Source of the DNA: Chara braunii
Taxonomy: Eukaryota; Streptophyta; Charophyceae; Charales; Characeae
Reading direction: 5' to 3'
Assembly: GCA_003427395.1 (NCBI GenBank)
Contig: BFEA01000657.1
Location: forward strand, 695,947 to 748,070
Length of the DNA stretch: 52,124 bases
Positions 43,067 to 50,594 of the stretch are shown piece by piece (the first letter of the stretch is position 1; every line of letters starts with the position of its first letter). Position numbers and translations under genes: made by a program. The notes beneath the pieces are model-generated. The model searched no databases, was not told the DNA's origin, and saw only the letters and a list, made by a program, of their open reading frames with translations.

Positions 43067-43983
43067 GGGTTCGGTGGCACGGGTGAGTTCATGGAGAGGG
43101 TAGGAAACGTCGGAGAAGTTGCGGATGAAGGGGGGGTAGTAGTTGGCGAGTCCCGTGAAGGAGCGAACTCGACGAGGGCAGAGACCTTTTTGGGGTCCAT
43201 GCGGATGCCGTCGGTGGAGACAAAGTGACCAAGGTATTCTACGCTAGAGGCAGCAAATGTGCATTTGCTAAGCTTGACGTAGAATTTCTGGTCGCGGAGG
43301 ATGGCGAGAACTTGGCGGAGATGATCAAGGTGGGACTCGAAGGTGGGGCTAAAAACAAGGATGTCGTCGAGGTAGATCACGACACAGACTTCGAGGAGGT
43401 CGAGGAAGATGTGGTTCATGGTGGATTGGAATGTGGGGGGGGCGTTGGTGAGACCGAAAGGCATTACGAGAAACTCGTAGTGCCCGAAGCGGGAGCGGAA
43501 GGCGGTTTCATTGGTGTCCTCCTCGTGGATGCGGATCTGGTGGAAGCCACTGCGGAGGTCGATCTTGGTGAAGTATTTGGCTCCACTGAGGCGATTAAGA
43601 AGTTCGGATATCCGGGGAAGCGGATACTTGTTCTTGATCGTGATCCAGTTCAAGGCGCGGTAGTCTGTGCACATGCGGAGTTTCGAGGTGCCGTTCTTCT
43701 TGACGAAGAGACAGCTGGTGCCGAAGGGGGAGGAGCTAGGCTTAATGAATCCTTTTTCAAGGAGTGTATTGAGTTGGCGCTTCATTTCTTCGGCCTTGGG
43801 GGCGGAGAGCTGGTATGGGGGGCGGCAGGGGGGGGAGTGGTCGGGCTCGAGATCGATGGTGTGGGAAACACCTCGGTCGGGAGGTAGTCTGACGGGCAAG
43901 GATTCGGGAAACACATCTTTGAATTCGGATAGGAGGGCGGAGATCTGGGGGTCGGAGGGGGGGTCTTGGTCGGGTTTGTCCAC
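42796..43983 (-). pseudogene. E6 reverse transcriptase
   Basis: Open from MDKPDQDPPSDPQISALLSE through FKDVFPESLP, TSKLRMCTDYRALNWITIKN, TKIDLRSGFHQIRI, EFLVMPFGLTNAPPTFQ and VVIYLDDILVFSPTFESHL (intact YLDD) to SSVEYLGHFVSTDGI. The frame is lost after SALVEFAP near 43160 by a short deletion; the thumb/connection part continues in another frame as FIRNFSDVSYPLHEL. Confidence 0.9.
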
Positions 43984-44134
43984 TCAGGACGGTCATGGTC
44001 AATGACAAGGCAATAGTAGGCGGAGTCGGGGTGCTCACGGGTCATGTGAAGAAATTGGTGAGGAGAGACAGGGGAAGGGGTGGAGGGAGGGAGAAGGCAG
44101 GAGATGTCAAGGGGTGGATCGGGAGGGGTGGAGA

Positions 44135-44540
44135 GGCGGACGAAAGAGGCGTGGAAGGTATAGGGCATTTAGCGGTCGAGCCAAGGAGTCCCGAGTATGA
44201 TGTCGCACATGAGGTGCATGACATTGAAGGAGACCTGACTGCAAAGAGGGCCGACAGTCATTGTGGTCTCGGCGAGTGCGCGGTCGAGGACGATGGTTGA
44301 GTCCTTATCCCCTAGGGGGGGATAGTGATCGGGGAATCATAGCCGGTGGAAGAGAGGCCGGCTTTGTGGACACAGGCATCCGTGATGAAGTTGTCGGTGG
44401 CACCAATGTCGAGAAGGGCCCGAAACTTCACCGTCGATGCTCCAAAGGAGACGGCGACGAACTTGAGCTGGAACTGGGCGGTCCCGACACAAGCGGAGGA
44501 GATCATGGCATTGAGGCGGCACTGCTCGATGCCTAATCTA
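44135..44540 (-). pseudogene. E6 aspartic protease
   Basis: FRALLDIGATDNFITDACVH holds the catalytic D-I-G loop. A second motif, CDIILGTPWLDR, lies in another frame near 44165-44200, followed by a stop, giving at least one frameshift inside the domain. The linker to RT (44134-43984) is Pro-rich. Confidence 0.8.
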
Positions 44541-44784
44541 ACAAGCCGAGTGTGTCGGTCCTGTTCCTCAACGAGATCGGAGAAAGTGATGGTGGAGGGG
44601 TTGGGGAGGAGGGTAGTGGAACATGTGGTCGTGGGGTGCTCAACTGACGGAATAGAGGACGTCGTCGGGAGGAGGGCAGGCGGAGTAGACTGCGACGCCT
44701 GGGGGGTGTCCGGTGTGAAAGTCATCGCCGGCAGACGAATTGTTGATGCCAGGACCATGGCTACAAGGGGCGGGGGGATAGTGT

Positions 44785-45305
44785 TCAAGTGGAGGAGGGC
44801 CCAAAGGCCGCAGTGGAGGAGGAGGAAGTGGATGTGGGAGGGCTGGATCTGGTGGGGCGGGAAGCCTGGTGAGTGGAGCGGCCAGCCTTGGGGCAATTGG
44901 TTTGCTGATGCCCCAGCTTGCGGCAACGGAAACAACTGTCGTTGGCCTGGAGGAAGGCGCATTCGGCGGGGGTGAGCTTTTTGAGACGAGGGGGTTGGGG
45001 GGAGGAGGAAGGCTGGGAGGCCAGGTGTTGCCGTTCCATCCTCATGAGATGGACAGCCTGGAAGTCTTCCTCGGTGAATTGGGCTGGCGAACAGGGACTC
45101 GGGAGAGGAATCAAAGCCGTCGCCGGAGGGGAGTGACGAGTCGTCGGAGGCCATGTTATGGAAAAACCGGGTGCGGTTGGGGGCGGCTGGTCGTTGAGAG
45201 CGGAGGTGAGGACGGCGATCATGGTGGAGAAGGCGGGTAAGGAGATCGGTGAGAGGGAGCTCGGGCTCATGGGCAAGGGCTGCGGCGAGGTGGGGGAAGC
45301 ATACC
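44785..45305 (-). pseudogene. E6 gag fragment with zinc knuckle
   Basis: The frame from 45276 includes EEDFQAVHLMRMERQHLASQ and the knuckle CFRCRKLGHQQTNC at about 44888-44935, followed by a Ser/Thr/Pro-rich tail. The capsid portion is missing because the element is cut at 45305. Confidence 0.82.
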
Positions 45306-46374
45306 TGCAATGACCTTCTGATTTCTGCTATCGAGATTCACTGCGAGGCTGTACACTAACCGTAAAGTTATTTTTGTAATTTTGTTTGGCTGAGGGCTAA
45401 CCGAGAGACCTGCCTGTGAGGAAATTTGTGAGGGACAGATCTGCAAATCCGGGAAAATACAGGCCCGTGCTACCCCTAGGACAGACAGACCCTCAGTGGC
45501 CTATTTTGCTAGACGGTCCTATAGCCTATAGCCGGGTCCGGTAGAGGCCGAGAGGCTGAAACATCAATGGTACCGGTCGGTCAGTCAGTCAGGTCTAGGC
45601 CTAGGTTAGACTAGCGAGTCTATAGGTAGGGGGAGGACACCGATTCAGGACTTTTGGCTTTTCATTTTTCGCATGCAGCGTTTGGGGCCAACGAAGTTGT
45701 GCATCGCTGAAGGTCTACAGCGGCACCTGAGACTTCAGCGGAGTGAGGCAGCCATAGCCGGCCTACCTGAGACAGCCATAGCTGGGGCTGGTCTCAGCGC
45801 ATTCATCCCCTAGGGATATCTGCATCTGGCAGGACTAATCGGGGGCCGTTCACTGGGTACATGTGGGTACTGCTGCTGCGGTAGCAGCCAGGCAGCCATA
45901 GCTGCCTTCTTCATCGTCGGAGTGACCCATCGGCACTGGGGACTACCTCGCTGTTCATGATCTGCATCTGGGTGTATGGCGCTGGCCTCTGGGAGGCTGT
46001 TTCAGTGCAGCGCTAAACTCTGGGAGTGGAGTAGTGAGTGGAGTGTTTGGTACTGAGGTGGCGAGACACTGGGTTGAACTCTGTAACGATAATTTGGGTT
46101 AATTGAGTTGAGTTGGGTCATCATTTGTGTCATATTCCAATTGTGATCTTCGCAGTGTCATATTGTGATTGGTTGTTGGGAGTGTGTCAGAGAGAGAGAA
46201 ACACTGAGTGTATTCTCCCCTTCTGTGCATGGTTGTTATTCCGCTGCCTATCTCTGGTCTGTGTGCAGTTGGACTCTGTCTCCTCCTCCCCTTTGTCTCA
46301 TGCATGTATGGGCGTGTATGAGTTCTTCTGTGTGTGAGTGGCAAACAAATTGTCAGACAACCAAGTTCATAACA
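45306..46374 (+). repeat. LTR-B, copy 2: 5' LTR followed by a PBS
   Basis: Starts TGCAATGACCTTCTGATTTC and ends AAGTTCATAACA. Inverted relative to LTR-B copy 1 and facing away from it. Carries four GCCATAGC motifs (45751, 45775, 45895 and, just past the LTR end, 46463). Its internal region is short and non-coding before other sequence begins. Confidence 0.75.
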
Positions 46375-46376
46375 GT

Positions 46377-46390
46377 TGGTATCGGAGCGG
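46377..46390 (+). other. PBS of the LTR-B copy 2 element
   Basis: TGGTATCGGAGCGG, two bases after the LTR end. Confidence 0.65.
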
Positions 46391-46839
46391 AGATTGGACT
46401 TGGAGCACTGAGGGTGAGCACAACAGGGGCATCCTCTTAAGTGGCGAGACCAGGGTCTGGCAGCCATAGCCTGAGCTTCATCATCCACTGACTCAAACAC
46501 TGTTCCGTGTAAATCCCTGGGTAGCGATTAGTTTAATATCAGTAGACTCTTAATTGATGGTCTGTCTGTCAGTAGGGTCACAGTTTTAAAATTGTCAGAC
46601 TGCAAGACAGCCATAGCCATCTTCTTCCTTCCTACCCTGACTCATATGTCACCATCTATCGACCTGTTCTGACTCAAAATTGTTCTGGGACTGTATGACA
46701 GTAATGCGCTGCACCCTGTATGTTCATTCAGGGAATTCTGTACAGAAAAAGTAGTGATACTGGGGATTTGAGTTTTGCGCTGTCTATTTATAGTCTGTAC
46801 TATCTAGGGTCAGTCACAACTCAAAATGGATGGGCAGCT
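46391..46839 (+). other. Leader remnant, no gene
   Basis: No conserved frame. GCCATAGCC motifs occur near 46463 and 46609. Presumed leader of the LTR-B element, which is lost further right. Confidence 0.45.
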
Positions 46840-47124
46840 GCTGCAGCCGCTGGGCGCCGTTCGGTTATGCCTCCAACTGCCCATTTATGTTGCTGCGATT
46901 GTGGCCCAGGGCCTGCATTTCCAGAAAGGCCTGGAAGGCCGAACAAAGTATTTGCAGCACGGGCCCTATGTTCCCTCAACCAACTGGCGCAACACAACTG
47001 CCTGAACCCCAAAATGTGAAATTGACAGTGAGGGCCTTTGTGCTCTGCCAGGCCCGCCTTCGCTTAGGGCGGCCACATCTGCTGTAAGGGCCCCTTAGGC
47101 CTGCCGAGGAGCCTGAGCCTCGCA
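46840..47124 (-). repeat. Truncated E5-type LTR
   Basis: Minus strand starts TGCGAGGCTCAGGCTCCTCG. Shares GCCCGCC...AAGTG-like, CGCCAGTTGGTTGAGGGA and GGGCCACAATCGC-type segments with the E5 LTR, but only its first 285 bp. No target duplication visible. Confidence 0.7.
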
Positions 47125-47451
47125 AAATCTTCGAGAATGTGTTTGTTCTCCTGCAGGGCAAGGAGAGCTTTGGATCTCTCTTTCCTTTTAAACCACCAGT
47201 ACATTGGCATCTGGGCCGCGGGTCTGACACCTCAAATTCTGGAGGCACAAAACGAAAACAGGGCTGCTGATCAAATTTATCAATGGCAGGCCCAGCGTTT
47301 GAGGTTTCAGCCTGGACTGCAAGGCTGGGCCTGTGTACTTGTGGTTTAAACTGTGTCGATTCTTGCGATTGTCGATGAACTGTCTTTGTAAGTTTGTATT
47401 GGCATCAAAGCTTGACTAATCTTTCTTTGACGAATGTGTCCCGTGTTGCAG
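47125..47451 (+). other. Intron end before clathrin exon c
   Basis: 327 bp without a gene. Ends TTTCTTTGACGAATGTGTCC then CGTGTTGCAG, a normal acceptor. Confidence 0.6.
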
Positions 47452-47574
47452 GGTAAGAAGGAGTGCTTTGCAGCTTGTCTTTACACATGCTACGATCTCA
47501 TTCGCTGCGATGTTGCCATTGAGTTATCGTGGGTGAACAAGATGATGGATTGCTCAACACCATACCTCCTCCAG
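47452..47574 (+). CDS. CHC: Clathrin heavy chain, exon c (internal)
   Basis: 41 residues: [20 protein letters not shown] then [43 protein letters not shown] is one of the strongest clathrin heavy-chain signatures, at the start of the trimerization region. Phase 0 at both ends; donor GTAGGT at 47575. The CST before PYLLQ, and RCD where most clathrins have RPD, are unusual. Confidence 0.93.
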
Positions 47575-47903
47575 GTAGGTACCGTTTGTCACCATTTTGA
47601 TGGTGATTGGCTGGTATGGGTTGCATGCGCACTTTGCGCACGCCAGAACTTCAGTGCAGTGGACTGCGATTCATAATGTAGCATGCAGGAATACTATGAA
47701 TAGGCATTCACAGTGCTGTGAAATCTTGTTCGTTTTGTGTTTGTGCGCTGGTGTGAGGAGCCTATTGTTGTGCATCTTTCTTTTTTAATCTCCTCTGTGT
47801 TTATGCCATGCTTGGCTTTTTGTCTTTTCTCTATCGCTACTTTTTCAGTTTTTTTCACTGTTGTTGTGGATACATGTTTTGGCTTTTCTTACTGTGAATT
47901 CAG
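47575..47903 (+). other. Clathrin intron, 329 bp
   Basis: GTAGGT donor, very T-rich second half, TTCAG acceptor. No gene. Confidence 0.8.
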
Positions 47904-48014
47904 TATCTACGAGAGTACACGATAAAGATCGATGATCTCATCAAAGACAAGCTTGATGCCATCAAAGAGAGGAAGGAACTGGAGGAGCACCAAAAGGAGG
48001 CTTTGCAACAGCAG
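47904..48014 (+). CDS. CHC: Clathrin heavy chain, exon d (internal or penultimate)
   Basis: 37 residues: YLREYTIKIDDLIKDKLDAI then KERKELEEHQKEALQQQ. REY..K.D.LIKDKL is the conserved trimerization/hub end, followed by a charged coil as in plant clathrins. The donor GTTTGT follows at 48015. The usual short terminal segment rich in Pro, Ala and Leu is not found downstream in the window, so the last exon is missing, displaced further right, or replaced. Confidence 0.88.
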
Positions 48015-48376
48015 GTTTGTTTGTTCAAAACGACCACCTTTGAGAGAAGAACAGATAAGGGCATACTTACTTTCTATTATTTCTCTCTTTTCCTTCGTCC
48101 TTTTTTCTTCCCTTTTTCTTCCTTTTTTGAAGTTTTTTCTCTTCTCCTCTCCTACTCTTGTTTTTGAAAGGGTGACGGCGTTAAGATATCATCGTTGTAC
48201 TGACCTGTCCCAGGTAATTCAGTGATTATGTTCTGTTCATGTGAAAGGATTCAGAGTTATCTGTATGCAGCAGTTCATGGGTGTACCAACTGAGCTAGGC
48301 CCGGCAGTCTTTCTATTGTTTTCCGCACGCATCGAACAGGAATTGTTGCCGTATTGTCAAAAAATAACAAGTGCCA
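48015..48376 (+). other. Sequence after clathrin exon d, no gene
   Basis: T/C-rich; presumably the next intron. I searched for a frame resembling the clathrin C-terminal tail and saw none. Confidence 0.5.
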
Positions 48377-48805
48377 GCATGACCTTAAGAGCTGTGGGCC
48401 AGTTCAACAAGCTGTCAGAGCTGCGCTGGTGCGTTGTTCAGACCTTGACAACTTCCAGCTCTCAGTGGCGTCCATGAATGTCTTTTTTTTCCCTTAATTT
48501 GGATCATGTCTCGAGTTGTGCACATCATACTTGCGTAGGGACAATGCTAATCTTCCTTCTCTGTATCATTCCAATTTTAACGGATGTTCCCAAGGACGTG
48601 TCATTAAGCTGAAAATTAATTTGATTAAAGACGGGTCCTGTGTACATCAGTGGAATTTAGACAAGTCGGTGGAAAGGTAAACACGAAAGGAGAACATGTG
48701 CTCATGGGCCTCACTCCACTCACCACATGCATAAAAGACAAAGTATGGCGTCGTATCTCCACATGTTCCAATGGAAGATTCATTCGGATTTTGCACATTT
48801 TGTGA
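48377..48805 (+). repeat. Diverged repeat U, copy A (hosts the U6 pseudogene)
   Basis: AAGCTGTCAGAGCTG, ACTTCCAGCTCTCA and CATGAATGTC recur in order at 49960-50031, and later parts (TTAGTGGAATT-like, GGAGAACATGTGCT) recur near 50050 and 50190. Copy A differs by the U6 insertion. Function unknown. Confidence 0.6.
48483..48597 (-). pseudogene. U6 spliceosomal snRNA retropseudogene with A-tail
   Basis: On the minus strand: ACATCCGTTAAAATTGGAAT, GATACAGAGAAGGAAGATTA, GCATTGTCCCTACGCAAGTA, then CTCGAGACATGATCCAAATT. This follows U6 snRNA end to end, including the ACAGAGA box and AGATTAGCA region. It has a 4-base insertion after ACAGAGAAG, several substitutions in the internal stem-loop and a changed 5' stem. 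Instead of the T-run that ends pol III U6 genes it continues AAGGG and eight A. A short TGTC occurs on both sides (48479-48482 and 48599-48602). The features fit reverse transcription and insertion of a U6 transcript; it is not a working gene. Confidence 0.85.
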
Positions 48806-48809
48806 CTAG
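48806..48809. repeat. Solo-LTR target duplication, left (CTAG)
   Basis: CTAG before the LTR, matching 49909-49912. Confidence 0.78.
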
Positions 48810-49908
48810 TGCAAGGAACATGAGTATGGACGAAGCACAGAAATCCAGAATGCAATATCACACTGAAGTCCAAGTATTAGTACAATGGAACCGAGTAACC
48901 ATCCAATTGAGAATGATACAGAAGAATCGTGAGTCAATGTCCATGCCCAACAGGGCAACACCAACAACATAACCCAAATGTAGCTCTCTCTTGTGAATGG
49001 CGCCAGGCGCCCTATCTACTCTACAGCCTATCCTACAACTACAGCAATGAACACAACCAGACAACTTGACTACCAGNGAGTGATGATGTCAACACCAATG
49101 CCGTATTCCACCATCACCAGGTACGTGTCCTCTTCCCCACACTCTCCCTTGTTACCCACACAGCGCCCTTCACCTCCGAAGACCACCTTCGCCCTTCACC
49201 CTCACTGCACTCTCATGCGGCCCGGCTATGGCCGCCAGTGCCCTGGTGCGCAGGCAGCGCCCTACCGCCTAGCGCTGGCCTGCCTCGCACCTCTCTTAGC
49301 GCAGCGCAGCAGCAGCAGCAGCTCGCATTTGCGCAGCATGCCGACATTGCCCGCAATGGCCAAGATCCCAGCCCACTCGCCCTGCTTGCCTATATGCCAG
49401 TGCTGCGTGTGGGCGGCCTCCCTTCAGCCTGCAACAGGGCCCCAGTGGCTGAACCCAGGCCCATTACAGCTGGGGCCCGGGAGATGCAGTTGTGCCTCTC
49501 TCGTCAAGGCCTGTGGCCAGATTCAGACAGTGGGCCGGTGTCCTTTGCATTTTCGGCCTCTATACCCAGCGTGCATTGTCGGCCTCATGTTCAGGAGCCC
49601 AGGGCCTAACTAACTCAGAGGCCCTGGGCATTTCAGCATTTGCTGAGATCCGAAACTTGGTGCACTCCAACCAACTGGCGTGCTGCAACTGTAAGGACCC
49701 CACTTCGTGAAATGTATGCACAGAGGGCTATTGTTGATTACTGGCGTGCTGCAACTGTAAGGACCCCACTTCGTGAAATGTATGCACAGAGGGCTATTGT
49801 TGATTTGCTGGCCCGCCTTCACTTAGGGCGGGCACGAGGCTTGCTGGGGTCTTAGCCCAGAACATGTACATCATGGCAAGGCTCCTTCTTGAGGGCTCAT
49901 TCCTCACA
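48810..49908 (-). repeat. Solo LTR of the E8 type
   Basis: On the minus strand it begins TGTGAGGAATGAGCCCTCAA and ends CATGTTCCTTGCA. CTAG flanks both sides and there is no internal region, so it arose by recombination between two LTRs. The GC hairpin motif is at 49811-49833. A 66-bp tandem duplication lies at about 49676-49807, and GGCTATGGCC (49224) is the CCATAGC motif. One N at 49077. Confidence 0.88.
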
Positions 49909-49912
49909 CTAG
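49909..49912. repeat. Solo-LTR target duplication, right (CTAG)
   Basis: CTAG directly after the LTR. Confidence 0.78.
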
Positions 49913-50402
49913 TGGAGCGAGGCCCCATGACTGTGGTAGGTAGGAAAGCTTCCATGGTGAAGCTGTCAGAGCTGATTGGGTGCTCTGTTCAGCGCTTGAA
50001 CTTCCAGCTCTCAATGGAGATCATGAATGTCTGACAGATCCTCTGTGCGTTAGTGGAATTCACTAATTTAGACAATCCAGCAGAAAACTTTGTGCCGCAA
50101 TTTTGCCTTTGAATGGAAGCCGTCAGCTCATCATCAAGTCCAAAAAAAAAAAACACACACACAATCCAGCAGAAAGGACTACAGGAAGGAGAACACGTGC
50201 TTGTGACTGTATTGTTGTGTTGTTAGCTGCCTTTAATTAATTATCCACAGTTATGCTGACAGGTTCCCATACCAGGAAGGCATGTGCTTCTTCCTTGGAG
50301 ATGGATTTGCAGTAACCCTGTTCAGAAGTAGCCTGGGGCCCAGAACTCAGCCCCAGGCAACGCAGACCTGAGTTGGTCTGCGCTGGGCTGTGTGACCAAG
50401 AC
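49913..50402 (+). repeat. Diverged repeat U, copy B, and flank up to an N
   Basis: Contains a short open stretch MVKLSELIGCSVQRLNFQLS ending MEIMNV and a stop, with no recognised homolog. Aligns with copy A but has no U6 insertion at the equivalent point (about 50031). An A12 plus CA microsatellite lies near 50142. Ends at an N at 50403. Confidence 0.55.
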
Positions 50403-50403
50403 N

Positions 50404-50557
50404 CTGTAAGGACCCCACTTCGTGAAATGTATGCACAGAGGGCTATTGTTGATTTGCTGGCCCGCCTTCACTTAGGGCGGGCACGAGGCTTGCTGGGGCC
50501 TTAGCCCAGAACATGTACATCATGGCAAGGCCCCTTCTTGAGGGCTCATTCCTCACA
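50404..50557 (-). repeat. E8 3' LTR, partial
   Basis: Begins TGTGAGGAATGAGCCCTCAA on the minus strand. The hairpin motif is at 50460-50482. It stops at the N, at the same base where the 66-bp duplication of the solo LTR begins, suggesting an assembly break inside a repeat. Confidence 0.85.
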
Positions 50558-50571
50558 TTCCATCCCCCTTA
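50558..50571 (-). other. E8 polypurine tract
   Basis: Minus strand AAGGGGGATGGAA before the LTR. Confidence 0.75.
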
Positions 50572-50594
50572 GCTTCGAAAGTCCGCTGAGATGG

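Larger units (their letters stand above)
39145..45305 (-). mobile_element. E6: chromovirus-type Ty3/gypsy element, 5' end missing
   Basis: A third lineage, antisense to the clathrin gene. It has gag with zinc knuckle, protease, RT, RNase H, integrase with canonical chromodomain, a long 3' untranslated region, PPT and a short 3' LTR. Gag is cut at 45305, exactly where LTR-B copy 2 begins, so the 5' LTR, PBS and gag start are gone. The left end interrupts the E7 chromodomain fragment. Confidence 0.85.
26771..47451 (+). other. Giant clathrin intron, 20,681 bp
   Basis: Runs from donor GT at 26771 to acceptor CAG at 47449-47451. Exon b ends ...FFVEQ and exon c begins [11 protein letters not shown], which is continuous in clathrin heavy chains, so this is one intron. 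It contains a MITE-like element, E5, the E7 remnant, E6 and two further LTRs, described separately. Most insertions are antisense to the gene, which avoids sense-strand polyadenylation signals. Confidence 0.85.

Noticed and set aside
39145-45305. E6 as a complete element with LTR-B as its LTRs
   Set aside because: LTR-B copies are in inverted orientation, differ from LTR-C, and copy 1 belongs to the E7 pol end.
46099-46500. 133-codon minus-strand frame across the LTR-B end and PBS
   Set aside because: It crosses the LTR/PBS junction and has no recognisable domain.
48483-48597. Functional U6 snRNA gene
   Set aside because: No pol III T-run at the 3' end, an A-tail instead, insertion next to the ACAGAGA box and damaged stems.
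49855-49910. Frame reading QNMYIMARLL, resembling the clathrin C-terminal QNMYAQLL
   Set aside because: It lies inside an LTR on the opposite strand to that element and is repeated identically in the E8 LTR at 50510, so it is a chance match and not the missing clathrin exon.
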